Of a DNA stretch of 64,000 nt, positions 13,901 to 28,900 are shown piece by piece. Under the pieces are notes generated by a model that had not been told where the DNA came from, ran no database searches, and worked only from the letters and a program-made list of their open reading frames with translations. The stretch comes from Cruorifilaria tuberocauda. Taxonomy: Eukaryota; Nematoda; Chromadorea; Rhabditida; Onchocercidae. Position 1 is the first letter of the stretch; each line of letters starts with the position of its first letter. The stretch covers positions 1-64,000 of the forward strand of contig JABVXU010000281.1 of NCBI GenBank assembly GCA_013365365.1, given 5' to 3'. The translations under genes and the position numbers were made by a program.

Positions 13901-16900
13901 AATGATTTTCAATTTCAGGGTTTTTTATGTATCTCACGATTCTCAGGATTTACAAATATTCTCTTATATTGCACGTGATGGTGCATCAAACACATTTAAG
14001 TGTAATGTGTTCAAATCTTCCAAAAAGGTTTTACTTTGATTTTTTTCTCTTGTTTGCTACCGTAAATTTCAGGTATCTTTCTGTAGAAGTTAATTTTGTA
14101 TGTTTAATAAGACTGTATCATTCATAATGAAACAAGTCTACTTGTTTGTAATCAATAATTATCATACCTTATATTTTAAACAATAGTTAATAAAATTTCA
14201 GTAATTAATTGTCTAGCAGTAAAGTTTTATAAAGTTAAATATTTGACTCTTTTCCAATGAATCATAAGAGCTGCTAAATACCTGAATTTGCTAAATATCT
14301 GACTGCTGTTTCAATAACTAAAATAATTCTGTAAAAGATAAAAGATTTCACTAGTCTTCTTAAGATGATTCATAAAACTTTATCTGAGAAAGTAGAAATC
14401 CTTTTCAACCGGATCGGATAATTCAGTAATAATCTTTCTTTCCGGAATAGATATCATTTGTAAAAGTTCTAATATATTGCAAAGTTTCAATTTTTCCGAA
14501 ACTGAATTGAATAGCTTGATGAATTTATAGAAACAACGTTTAAACGTATTTCAATTTAAATATTCTTCTTTTTCAAAAGCATAAAGATGAGAGATGTGAA
14601 AGTTATTCTATCCTAATTGACAGGAATAAATTAAATTTAGGATAAATAAATTGATGTTTTTGGTTTTCCAGACAAATAATCCATGATTAATTGATGTTAC
14701 ACTTGAGTGAAAGTGCGCTATAGGATGATATCATGAGATGTAAGACTTTACTAAAGCTTAAATCTACAACAAAAACTTAACATATCGATTGCATTTAGGA
14801 TTGGAAACTTTTTTGATTTTTGTTTATTCAATTTCAATTTAATTCTAATTGTTCCAAAAAAAAAAAAAAAAAAAAAGAAAACATCCTAAGACGGTAATAG
14901 TGAAATGTTAATAAAACTTTTTTTTTCTTTTTTTAAAAACAAAAAAATCGATTGTTTAAAAATAAAAATAATTACCTTTTGACTATTATTTTTTCACAAC
15001 ATAAATTTATTTACTGCAGTAAAGTTCAAAAAGTTGATTGACGTATGTAGCATTAAAAAACATGTCGTTTATTTTCTCTCTTCAACATACATTCGCTTTA
15101 TCAATAACTTTTCTATCACTTCACATCTATCAGTTCTGGAAGCGTAATAATTCTTCATGTATTTATTGGTACGTATAAAAGTTAGAAATAAGTTACATTA
15201 GACAAAGAGAAAAAGTTCCAGAATTAATTGTTAATTTCAGGCTACGAATTGTTAGTTTGTCAAAGACTATGAATTGTCAATTTCCAATTGTAGAAACTGT
15301 AGAAAGTTCATTGAAAAATAAAAAATAAAAAAATGCAGTATTAAAATTCGTTCGTTATAAATTCGGAAAATGCGGAATAAAAAAAAATTTTTCTTCTTAA
15401 TAGTATTTTACAAAATATCGTATCTATTTTACTTTTAACAAATTTATTTTTACTGTATTTTTGCACATTTCTTCAATGTTTAGATATTTTCGAATTATAT
15501 TTTGAATCTTTTAAATATTTTCAAAAAATTTTAAAATTCTTCAATATTACAGCATAATTCTACAGTACTTGTTTTACAGAAGTATTTTTTTTTCTTTGTA
15601 GAATCACACTTTGTATTTATTTATTACTAAAATTATTATTACCATCAATATTTTGTTAAAAAGGTTACAGAAATAGAATTTAAATTTTTTCCTACTCAGT
15701 CCTTTGTTACTGTGATATTATTACTATGAATTATGAATCGTGTTTGTAAATAGTGATTATTGTTAGCTGAAATTTCAAAGATTACTGTGTTTCAAAGATT
15801 ACTGTGACGGATAATACTGTAAGCCTTGAAATAAGGTATTGAAAATTATATTCATAAACGGATGATAATAGCTAGTTTATCGAGGAATACTATTGGTAGT
15901 ACTACACTTCAATATCTTATTAATCGAAATAGTGATTATTGCTAGCTGAAATTTCAAAGATTACTGTGACGGTAAAATACTGTAGGCATTGAAATAAAGT
16001 GTTAGAAATTATATTCATGATCGGATGACAATGGCTAATTTATCGAGGAATACAATTCAATATCTTTTTAATCATACCTATCCAGCATTTAAGAGAAATT
16101 TGAAACTTGATTTATTTATTAGTATCAATTGATTCTGTCAATTTATTTCTAAGATTGATAGTTGAAGAAACGTTCAACAGGTTGAAGATTATTTTCGTAA
16201 TGTTTGCTTCATCTACACCTCGCAATGTTACACAATATAAACAAAAATTTCACAATAGAACTTCGAAAGCGATCATTTCATTACAATTATTTTAAAGCTA
16301 TAAAATGGGTTGAAATTAATTTCGTCCAAATTTGAAATTGAATGGTTAAGTAATCTTTCAACTTATTAGCGCTGTTAATCGTTCGCTTTAATTTCACCCA
16401 TTGGTTGAAACTGTAAGTGCTCTTAAATATTTTATCTTATCAATATTATCATATGAATTAATCAAAGTTCTAAGTAATATCAGTTCGCTTCAATTTCGTC
16501 CATTCATCGAAACTGTAATTACTCTTAAATTTTTATCCTATTAATATTATCATATGAATTAATCACAGTTCTAAGTAATATCATCATCTTGCTATTTATC
16601 ATTTAATTCAATTATTATCAATCTTGATCTTTATCGCTTACTTGCAATATATACTAATAATGGTACTTGCAATGTATGCTAATAATGGATAAGAAATAAG
16701 CCTGGATATTTTGTAAGAAATTTGTGAATGCTATCAAACCGAATGATAATTAAGCGTTTTAAGTGATAAGCAAGAGAGTTAATATATTTTCAGCATTTTC
16801 ATTTCCCTTAATGTTTACAATAATATCGCGAGAAACGTGAAAGTTAAAAACTTCAGGAATTAACTTATGCATGTCATGGATGCAGATTGCACTTTTATAT

Positions 16901-19900
16901 AGCTCATTCAACTACTAATCTAGTTTGGGCATAAATTTTATTTTTAAATTGCACATTTTTATTTTTTATTAATCTCATTCTTAACTTTCCTTCTCTATTA
17001 CTTTTGCTATTGATTAATAATCGATTGATTAGTAGTTAATATATTTGCATTTTAGTAAAATGGTACTTTGTTCACTTTAATAATTAGTAACAATTTTTCA
17101 ACTTGTATCTTTTAAAGCATAGTAATTGAAATTTGAAAATCTTTCGAATCTATTCTCAGTGAAATAGAAAAATGCTTTTAGAAATGATTTCAAAGATAAG
17201 CTAATAATTGAAATGATATTAATCGATTATATCTTTCTGTTTTTTTTTTTGCTTTTCTAATTAATAGTAATTTAAGTAAATATTTTTCCCTATTATCTGA
17301 ATTCCTGAAAAATTATTTCTGAATTTTGAACTACCGTATTCATTTGTCGGAAGAAACCTGAAAACTCGATCAATGTTTAAAATAATAAAAGCATCATTTC
17401 GTTAAATGTGTTATGCTTTCATTTGTTTCAATTTCAATTCATCATCATCATCACTGTTATCGTCATTATTACTAGAATAATAGCAGCATTCATTAATATG
17501 TCATCATTATTACAACGAGTCGCTGAACGAGATATGAATGATTATCATTCTAATTATCATGATTTTTATCATTTGATCCTTATGATTCCTATTTGTTACA
17601 GCTAAATGAACAATAAGTATTATCCTAGTATTGTAATATTATCCTTAATATAATAATATTATTCTTAATATCGTAATATTATCCTTAATATCGTTATTCT
17701 CTTATTAATAATAATAGCAATCATGTCATTCTATGTTTCATTATAAGTTATGGTACAGTATTTTAATTATTTACGATTACGATACATAATTACGGTACAT
17801 AATTAGCGATTATCGTTGCTAATATTACTGTTATTATTCTAACTGATATTATATTAGTATCACGTTTGTTGCTACTCATACTATAGTTATCAAAATCTTC
17901 ATTATCATATTATCATACTTGTTATCTTTAAATTACAGTAAAGAATCTTAAATAAAATATAGTGTAAATAAAGAGTTAATGATAGCAACAATTTTAATGA
18001 TACATATATATCATTGAAATTGATGTAAAAGAAAGTTCACAGCGAGTAATAAAAGTTAGTAAAGTTGCTTTTACTAATTCTAATCGAAGCATTATTGGTA
18101 AAATTATATTTCAAAATTTACTAGCTACAATTCGTCACTTCACTTCACTTCATTTTCCGCGGATTTCAATCTCTCTCCAGTGAAATATCTCAATTCTCTT
18201 CTCTTATCTTTTACTTAAGACTACTACTGCTAATCCGCAGTTGTTGCAGCTTCATTTACTTGACAAACTTCTCTCAGATCAAAGTTTTAGATATATCAGA
18301 AAATTGCAGCTTTTTTCATCTTTTTATTTCTTCCTCTCTTTCTCTTTCTCTCTCTGTGATACAAAAAGGATGAGAAGAAAGATGATGATGGTTTACATAG
18401 AACTTTGGTTCACTTGGTAGTTGGAGTTGAGTTGGATTCGTGAATGTTATCTGAAGTGCTTCACTTCTTACACGACAGCTGCGCCTTCCCGAAATTCATC
18501 GTCATCAACGTTTTCTGCTTGAGTTGGAGTTGGAGTTGGAGTTGGAGATGGAGTTGGAGATGGGAAAAGATATGGACGAAATTACATACTCACATGCAAT
18601 ATACACAAGCACTCTCTCTCTTCACTTCAAACTTTTTTCATTTCTTTAGCCTTTCAGGCAACAAATATTATCCCACTGGTTTTGCCGCTTCAAAACAACC
18701 GTATGTATTTTCTTCTTCGGCTTATCTTCATATATGATGAATCATTTTAATTTCCTTTCCTTTAACTTTCTCTTCTACTCCTCTTTTAGCTACCGGATAT
18801 TATTCCTGAAATATATCTTACGGAGGATTTAAGTGAAACAGATCGTTGTATAGATTATTTTTTTTGAAATATTGTTATTTGATCATCTGTGACAAAGTTG
18901 TTAAACGGATCTGAGAGATGATACTGATGATTACACCATTCTTAGTAAACTGATCTCTCGAACAGAGTTGTTCCTTTTGACAATTCTGTTTCACGCTATC
19001 ACGTTTAAACTTTCGCTATTGAATTCTTTATATTATTGTGTAGAGAGGAGAAAATTTGAAACTCTATCACATTTGTAATAGTATCATCGAAAACCTAATA
19101 TCTTCTCATTGATCGTCTTCTTATCGATGTTATGAACGAAGTGTTAAATAACTCATTGAAAAATTGAAATAGTTAAAAAAGAGAACTGTAATTACATGAG
19201 ATTGTTAAAATTGAAATTATGTGTGACATTAAAATTAATAATAATCCTATAATATTAATTGAATCATGATTTTCAGAGTACAAGATAAAATTAGTTTAAA
19301 CTACACTTATCCATCCTGCAAATAAAAAGTAACAGTCAGTACTTCTTCCAGTTAAAATTTGAAATAAACCGGAGCAGTAAAGAGATTTATCTTTTATCAC
19401 ACTTATAACAGTCCGATACAATCATACTGTCCTCTTCGGGTTATTAAGAGTTCATTTTAGAGAATGATAGAAGAATTTCTATCAAATTGAAAATGAAGAA
19501 TGGAAATTTTGTAAATTTAAAATTTAAAAATCTTGATATTAAAATGTGATAGAAATTATTAAAGTAAAAAATTACCATGTGGAAAATGCATGGAAACTGC
19601 TAATAGATTGGAAATAGAAGTATCAAGCATATTCATTCGATTGTTTTTAATATTTATACCTTAAAAATTAATTAAAAATATCTCCTTATTAATTAAAGGT
19701 TGAAAATTAATCTCTCAATCTTTTACTGAATTCATATCTATCATTTTTAAAGAGATTCTCTTTTATTGCTACTTGATTTCGTGATTTCAATAATCCTGAA
19801 ATGCATTCATCCATCATCCGGTAATGAATACTTCCAGATGACGAAATGCGATAGCGTCATTTAATTTTGTGAAAGATAAATGAATTTCTTTTAAAGGTTT

Positions 19901-22900
19901 AATCTTTGGTATTAATTTTTGCTGTATTATTATTTCACTGTAATATACTTCAGTATAACGAAAGATCAAAATGGTCTAAGAAGAAATGGAGCAATTTGTT
20001 TGCCCAATGTTGAAATTTTCATGGATAAAATATGGAATGATAATTTTTTTCAATTTTAAACGGTTGCAGCAATCATTGTAACACAAATTTTCTGTATTAT
20101 TGATCTGACGAAGAATTATTTGAACTCTTCATGGATCTCTTTTTTTGTCCACTCTTATTTTTCATCGATTACTGATATTTAAATGATGAAATTGAACTGA
20201 TATAAGGAGAGAAGCTTAAAATTAATCTTTCCAATTATCTCTACTGAAATTTATAGTTTGTTCATTATTTCAAACTTTAACTTAACTTTACTATTAACTT
20301 CCTTTGGAGTTATTCACGTACGAAAAACTACTACATATACTATTTGCTATAATTATTTATAGCGCTCTTCTGTTTATTATACATGTGCCCAATAATCGTT
20401 CATTCGCCAGTTATTATTATCACTATTCATCCTCTCACTATCATTATCACTATCACTATCACTATCATTATCATTATTAATAACAACGATAAGATAACTG
20501 CGATACTGCGAAATGCTACGATTTTCGGGTACAGAGACGGAAGACGACGACAAAGCTGTTTCCGAAGAACAGCGATTTTATTATTTACGATTGATGGCAA
20601 AGCCATCAAGCGGAAAGAATGAGCCAATAAAAACAAAATTTGTTCGCTGGTCGCAACCATCTCCCCAACAAGAAAGTCTTGAAACTAATCATGATCTCGA
20701 GGTATGTTACAATGTTCCTATTCATTCACATGAACAGCTCATTATTTTAAAACATATTTATCATCGTAATACATGATGTATTTCTTAAAGAGTACACAGT
20801 AAGTAATAATAAGAAAGTAATTCCTGTAACTTCTAACTGTTCACTTATTTTGGTATAACTATAAAATTGGGAGTGCAACGTGGTACTTTGAATTCCTGAA
20901 ATATTAACTGTCACTGCATATTTCGAACTTTTGAAGATTTAACTTTTGATATAGCATACCCAAAAAAAGAATTAGAGTTTATTTTCTTAAATCTTTTATC
21001 AATCAGATATTAAATGAAAGTTTACTAAGAATTTTCAGCTATTTTTCGAAATTTTGAAAGTTATTTCAACTATTACCATTGTTGTATATTATTTGTGAAG
21101 CAATATTATTTGCCGTTCTTCATAACTTCTCGGAATTAGTTAAAATTATAAATAGTTCAAAGAATTTCTGTGTAAATGATTTAGTTTCGACAATATAAAG
21201 CTACTTACCATTTCCAGATGTATAGCTCTTGTTGTAACGCACGTGAATAGTGCAACCTATTTCTTGGTTATCCCGGTATTCCTTTGATTGTAATAGAACC
21301 CATATAATCTAGACCCGTTTGCAGGAAACGTTTTAGATTTTGTTAATCTGGATCTCGGTAAATTTGGCATAGCTGGAAGTTTGAACGGTTTAAATTATTA
21401 AATTGTATTTAAACTAAAATGATGTAAAGTTGTGTCGGATATCATATCTTGAAGTTAAACATTAGAATTCCCTTCTTACTTGATACAGCAGATTTCCAGG
21501 TATAGTATTTAAGCTATGCTCAAGTTTCATGATTCACAATTTATGATGCTAATTTTTTAAGCTTCATATTTGAATCTATTTGTTATGGATGTTAATTAGG
21601 AATATTTTAAAATATTTCATCATTTCGCAATATTTATGAAGGATAAGTATTGTATGCTTTTCAAAGGAATCAAAAACTAATTTCAGTATTCTTTGTAGCG
21701 GAAGGCTTCTATCTTGTTTTTTTCCAAAATTATTTAATAATTTCTAATCGATAAAGTTAACAGTGTATCCAATTCAATGTAAACATTTAAATATTAAAAA
21801 AAATATTCTAAATGATAGATTCATTACAAGAATGACAAAAGTAAATATGTAATCATATATCGTAGTATCCAGATGTAAACCTATTATAAATTAATTTCTT
21901 ACTTCTTACTGTATTTACAAATTCGTTGCAAAAAACAAAAATGAGTTATTGATAAGAATGATAGAGAGATAAAGAATAAGGTATACTATACTGTGCAAAA
22001 TAATTTTTTATTATTTCATCTAAAGGTTAAAGTTTATCCATTCGTAATATTATGATATTTCCATGGTAGTATTTATTAAAATAAAAAACAGTTGTAGTTT
22101 TTTTTTCGTTCATTTAACTTTAAATTTATAAGAGAAGGTATTGCACTCTTGAAAAATCTATTAGTTGATTATTTCATTAAGATCATATTTCTTTTGAAAG
22201 ATATCCGATCTATGTTTGTTTGTAATATGCTTGTTTGTTGAAGCATCTATTCCTTAGCAAACAAAAATATTGAAATTTCAACCGCTTGAACAGCTAAGCA
22301 AAAATGTTAAAAGCTTATCTGTTATCTCTGTTATGCTTCTTCTGATGACTATCAGATATCATATCTTTTTTCTTCTTTTTCCTTTCGTAATACAGCTGCT
22401 TGATGGATAAAGAAATAAAGAAATAGCATTTTATTTCATTAAATCGTCAATTCTTCCCGGAAAACAATCGTAAATTTAATCAATTTGAAATGATTTTTAC
22501 TGTATTAACTTACTGTATTAGCTTGTATACTGTATTAACTTACTGTATCAACTTGTTTACTGTATTGGCATCTACATTTCATATGTTTCTATAGATTCGC
22601 TTATGTGATTTAAAAAATCCTAGTTACTTTTTAAAGAAAGAAGTAAAACTTGGGGATAGAAATAGAAAGGTGTGAAATTTCGCTGTGAGATAATATTTAA
22701 TATTCACTTTATCGTATAATCGTACTGTAGAACAGATTCTACAGTAATGACTATCATTTTACCATATAAATTTTAATTGTTTTATTTAGTCTTATTGGTG
22801 GTTTGTTTGTTTCTACTCAGGAAATTAAAGATGTTCTAGCATATAGTATGGTACATTTACATTGTACACCTGAAATAGTAACACTTGAAAGTATATTCTT

Positions 22901-25900
22901 ATCGTTTTCATATATCACAACTGAAATGAATTTATTACTAAAAAAAAAGTAATTCATTTTATAATTCGTTTAAAAAGTAATTTGTGATAATGAATTTACT
23001 TTTAAATTGATATTACTAAAATTACCATCGGTGAAATATCAAAGTTTTCATCAGCTGTCGATTCTTATACCTTCTTCTAATTATAATTATCATAAAAAGA
23101 TAACATGGAATCTTTTTATATTTTATATATAGGAATTAAATTAATTAAATAGATTATTAAATAAGTTAGTATAAATAATTACATTAAATAATATATTAAT
23201 TGATTAAATAAATTATTAAATAATTTTATATATAGGAATTAAATTGTTTGATCAAGTCATTAAATAAGTTATCTTTTTATCGATTAAGTATTGCTATTGA
23301 ATGAAAAGTTTCAAACTTTTTTTTCTTCTTTTTTTTCCGTAGAAGAAAGAAGAAAATTTAATTGATTTCATCAAATCATAGGAAATGATTTTAGAGTCAA
23401 GCAATGCGTGTTGTACGAACGATCGGTCAAGCATTTGAGGTATGCCATAAGGTAGCACAGGAGCAAATGCAAGAGAAGTATCAAGAGGATTCTGAAAGTA
23501 GTTTTAATGTAAGGGTTAAAAGTAAGTTTCCATTCTTTTTTCTTCTCTTTTCTTTTATTTTTGATGACTGAGAGTTGAGTTAAAATTCAAAAATATCAAA
23601 ATTCAATAAGGAAATTAAAATCTGTTACGATTGTTTGTGAGAGATTTAACTTTTTCCACTTGACATTATATTTATCCTCAATTACCTCACATCATATTTG
23701 GTAAATTAATTTTGCTGCATGATTTAAATTTACTTTCATTGCTTACCTTCTTCTGTATAATCTTTTTTTTTTTGGCAATTAGTAATTTGTTTAAAAGTTA
23801 TCATAACCAAATTTGAAAGGTGCTACATTTTATTTCGATTTTAAATAATAATTATATCTTTTGTAATTTCAAGTATTAAACTACAGTATTACTGGATCAT
23901 CATTACTATTCCGAAACAAATATTTCACAACTTTTTTGTTACTCAAGGAAGTGTTTTTGTAATTTATAAATAATTTAAAATAATTGAAGAATATGCGGCA
24001 ATTTCTTTTAAAATTAATAATCGCATAAATTGATTAGTTTAATAAGTTAAATAAATTAAATAAATTGACATAAATTTTTGTCATGCATATTTTTACGAAT
24101 AAATTAATTTAGTAGAAAAATAGACTAAAATTTCATGGAAATTATGTGAGTTAATTAATTACTATGTTAATTAATGTCGTAATTATTATTCAGATATTAG
24201 AGATCTTCTTTCACTCTCTGTTTTTTCCCTACTCTTACACTTTCTAATTTTGACTAAATATTCTGTAAAATTAGTTTTAGTATTACAAATCATTTACACT
24301 ACCGCGTATTTATCATATGTAATTTATCTATCAGTGATAGTATCATAAATCATTAACATTGGATATTTGTCAATTATAATTTATCTATCAGTCATAACTC
24401 AGTTATTTAAAGGTACAGCGAAGTAAGTATATTAGTCTTTTTCATGAAAAAAAATTTTTTCAAAGTGAAATTTTAGACTATCTGTTAGTTCATTTTGTTA
24501 CATATCTCTTGATGGGACAATTCACCATTTAAGATTTTTGCATTTTTCGAATTTTGGGCATCTAAGATTTTAAGGAAGTATTTTCGGATGATAATTGTAA
24601 CGGATAAGTGAAAACAGATTTTAACGCTTAGTTAGGATTGACATGACATATATTTGAATTGTTTTAGTTGATTATATTCCAAATTATTTACTTAGATATC
24701 CAGGTTAACAATAATCAATAATCGTTAGATATCCGAGTTAATAATAATTAATAAAGCATACCTGATTAAATATGAATACTTTGATAATATTATCTTGATC
24801 GCTTGGATATATGCTTATCTCTTTAACGATGAATTATCTCAACGGTGATTGACGGATATTTCTGAGGCAGTTGGTGCCAGTGTGTAGTATCTTGAGGTAT
24901 CAGAGGTTCGTAGAAGTGATTGAGAGGATATCTTTTCAAAATTGCACCAAAACGAGAGATTTTTTTTAAGTAAAATTAGAATAGTTCATAGTTCAAAGTT
25001 GTAATATTCTTTGTGATCATGATAAATAGAGAATATATTACTCAGTACTGAATGTTAATTCCTTTTAATATTTCATGCAGACATTCTTGAAGTATGGATA
25101 GGATATTTGCATAAGATTGATTTTCAGTTCATGCCACTAATTCCTATCTTAATTAGAAGAAAGAGAGATTTTAGAGATGTGCATTCTTGTTGATTTTTTA
25201 CAGGTTCCTATTTCATTGCTCACAAAGTAATCATTCCTTTTCACTATCCTAAGATAAGAGAAGTAAACATCATAGTTCAGTGAAGTCTTATCAAATTTCA
25301 ACATGCTCTTCTCAACAAAAATTTCATCTGTGAAATTTTCAAGGATCGATTCACGAAAACGAATTTGTAGTCTTTCAAATTCCACGTTTCATCTACCTTC
25401 CTCTCTTCTTTTCCTCAAACCTATTTATACAGAAATTTCATCCTCATCAACATCAATTCCAAGCAGAATGCTCTATATGTTTATATTAGTATGGTCATTC
25501 TTTTTTTTTTATATATAATTATTACTTTTTATTTGAGAACCTAAAATTTTTACATAGTAATAATTCTAAATCGGTTTCAATTTCTTTTTATTCCTGTCAT
25601 TTTTAATATTTTTTTAAAATGTGAAATCTTAGATTAAAAGATTTTTTTTTTAAATCCTTCTGCGATTTTACAATATCAAATTTTCTAACAACAAATTATC
25701 CATCCAAAAAAAAAAAAAAAATATCGTGATATAGAGGAAGTCTGGCTCCTCCAAAAAACAGAAAAGTTGGAGTTACTACCATCATCCACAGCATTCTCCC
25801 AAAAAGTTGAATTCGTTTTCAACTGGGAATGCAAACGAATGGAACGATGATGGTGGCATTGATACTGAATCACATCAAATGATTCTACGAACAAGACAGG

Positions 25901-28900
25901 AACATCAGAAATTCTCTTACATCAATAATGGAACGGATAACCTAGCAGGTAAGTGAAGAATCTGAAATTCTTTTAGAGCCATTCAGTTCATCCCATTTTA
26001 TTTTGAAACATTCTATCTCCGATCAGCTGTGAAATTCTTGAAATAAAGCTCGATTATGAATTCCAGATTCCAGGTTCTAGATTCCTATCATAGCGATACT
26101 TTTGGGAGAGAGTGGGAGAGAGAGGGAGAGAGAGAGAGAGAGAAAGGATCCAGAAATTCTCATGATACATATATTTTCTCAAAGGATAATTAATAATTAG
26201 CTTTATTCTCTTTTGAAAGAATTCATTAGTCTAATGAAACTAATTTGTAATGAAATAAATATTAAGCTAATTAATGTTAAACTTTCTAATCAATTTTATT
26301 CTCCGAAATATCCTTTCATTGAACTTAATAATTGCTTATTGTACATTTTCACTGGAGAAATTTTATTTTTTGCTTCTTCCTTTTCTTTTTCTCACATGAT
26401 TTATTGTTTCTCTTTCACTTTATTAAATTTTAAATTTGAATTTTGAAATTGAATCTTGTCTGATTCTTTGAAGCTTCATCTATCAGCTTCATTGATAGTA
26501 CTGCAGGATTCTTTAACAATTTCCAGAGTATTCGCAAACATCGAGTGATTTTTAAACTACTGAAAGCATTGATTGAATTTTAGCAAGCAACTCGAATATG
26601 TGGAAGATATATGAATTTGGCTTATTGTCATTTTAATTTATTTGATTTTATTTAAGTATTAAGTGTTTTTATAAATGATTGAAATTGCAATTGAAATTTG
26701 GTAATATCAGTAAATTTAACATCGCTTGATGAAATTCGTAGAATATCTAAACTTCAAATGAACTATTAAATTAAATTGCAATAAAGAATAGCAAAATAAA
26801 TTTTTAGAAAAAATTAGTAAAAAAAAATTTTTTTAATTCTATGGAATATAATTTTTGTATGAGAAAATGAAATGTGATAATATATCACTGAGCAAAATGC
26901 AATCAATTTCAGATTCACTCACAAGCACCGAAGGTGATCATGGTGAAATGGAAGAAAAGTTAGCAAAAGTAAGCGAAGCTTCACCTAGTCCATCACCAAC
27001 CGATGATCCACCACCGATTCCTACACCTGCTTACCTACAAAAGCATCATCATTCCATAGTATTCTTTTCTTCTACATTACTATTTTATGTAAATATCGAT
27101 ATTTCCATGCTATAAGTAATGGTACTTCGATTATTGCTTATTTTTGTGATAGAACTATCTCATAATTAGTAAGTATCATATAGTAGGTTATGAAAATAAT
27201 ACGATGAGTAATTTGAGTATCAAGTATATATAAATTGCAGTTTGCACAACGAAAATCTTCCGATACAATTCTGAATCCATCGGCTGCCCTGGAAGCTGCA
27301 GCCTTGGCTACTACCAGTGCTCAAGCGAGTACTTCCAATGAGCCACAAAAATCCTCAGTTAATCAAACGAATACGACACAGCAATCTGCTTCAACTTCCG
27401 GAAATCCATCAAACACTACCAGGTTTCATTTATTCTTGCAACTTTTGCCGTTTTTCAAATTCTACAACAAATTTCTTCCTTCTGCAACCAGGTTTATTAT
27501 TAAACCTGTAATGGGAAACTGCTAGTCCTCAAATTTTCTCTGTTTGACCGATCATTTTAGCATGATTCATTCAAGTCACTTGCAGTGATCCATTGCCTTT
27601 CGTATCAAGTTCCTCAACTTTACCGCATTCAATGACATGGGCACCACAAATGACCGTCGGTCAGTTCCAATCAATGCAAACACTCGATCAGCGTGGTTTG
27701 CCGACTACGCCTTATTATCCTGTTTGTTCCGTTTTGCCCTACCTATTCAAAATTCAATCCTCAATATCAAAAATGAAATTCTAACTAAAATTAAAAACCT
27801 GAAATCAAAAGTGAATTGATGCTATGTTAAATTAAATTAGTCTTACTTTTAATATAAATTGTCCTTTAAATATTCTTCGCGAATAATTCATTTCCTTTTA
27901 GATGCCAGTAGTGGGTCCATCAGTATCGATGCCATACGGACTTAGTTCACCATATCTAATATCGCCTTACGCAACGCTGCCGTTACCGGGGAATACCTCC
28001 GAACAGCAAGCCTCTCCATCTACCAATCCGAACATTCCTGGAAGTCCTCTTGAAGGACAAGATCTCACCACCTATCAGCTCAGTTTATCACTAGATCAGG
28101 TATCTTTTCTGATTTCTCTTTAATTAATTAATTATTAAATTCAAGTAGCAATCGATTTTCTGATACTAAAACATATTATTTATTTTAAATCACAGTAATT
28201 TTTTGGATTCGATAATTGTATCATTATATCAGATTGTTTGTATTCAAACGAAATTGTATTCGTGCTTACTTTAATTGTAAAATTACTCATTAAAAATTTA
28301 CAGTACAATCAACATTTGATACGTTCGCAATTGGATCAAGCTCAGCAAACTGTCCAAGTGGCAAGCTACCAGGTGCAATTATTAAGAGATCAGTTGACAA
28401 GTGAGACAACTGCTCGAATAGAAGCTCAAGTTTGTGTCATTTAATTTTGATTTCTAAGTTATCCGAAAGAATTCAGAGCTGTTATGATTGTTTTATTGTC
28501 TGATTCAGTTAACTGATTAAAATTACTCCGTATTTTCGTAGTGATATGCCACAATTCTTTTCTTAATTAAAATACCAGTCTAAATTCCTGCTATTTTCTA
28601 TAGTTGTTTGTCCAAACATTTGTCTTAAACTGGATTATCCTTTCCGGAAACACTTCGGTTGCTCCTCTAACCTTTAAGCAATTCGGTGTCACTCCATCTG
28701 CTGATTAGGCAGCAGATTATTTAATTGGTTCGCTACTGAAATTGAACTTTAGAAGGTGCTATATTTGAATTATGCATACATTTATATTACAAGTATTAAT
28801 GCTATTTATATCATAGTTTACCAAAAAAAAATATTTTGATGGTAAAACTAACTATTCTAATTTAACTTTATGGTTTGTTGAAAATAAATCATTTTTTGGA

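Larger units (their letters stand above)
14028..20512. other. First part of the 9.4-kb dyc-1 intron 5
   Basis: No nested gene recognised. It holds two direct repeats (listed), a pyrimidine-rich patch with less AT around 18120-18560, TTGGAG and ATTATCCTTAATAT-type simple sequence, and at its end the alternative first exon. The size and position fit regulatory DNA, but nothing in the sequence proves that. Confidence 0.6.
12399..23508 (+). other. dyc-1: PTB-domain coding segment of dyc-1 (exons 2-6)
   Basis: With the end of exon 1, these five exons encode the phosphotyrosine-binding fold. Exon 2 carries the YVGS strand and the PRPGSR/MRR turn. Exon 3 carries FKARGIKK and the [13 protein letters not shown] strands, and exon 4 the [10 protein letters not shown] segment. 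Exon 5 carries the [20 protein letters not shown] core, and exon 6 the C-terminal helix with [17 protein letters not shown]. Exon 6 has two possible donors: GTAAGG after 23508, which keeps frame with exon 7, and a stronger-looking GTAAGT after 23521, which would not keep frame with the next exon found. Confidence 0.85.

Noticed and set aside
18444..18737. 97-codon frame with SWSWSWRW
   Set aside because: The Ser-Trp run is the TTGGAG hexamer repeat; the rest has no coding signal.
25149..25518. Overlapping frames on both strands in a dyc-1 intron
   Set aside because: They lie between well-joined exons 6 and 7, carry no family motif, and lack matching acceptor and donor in phase.
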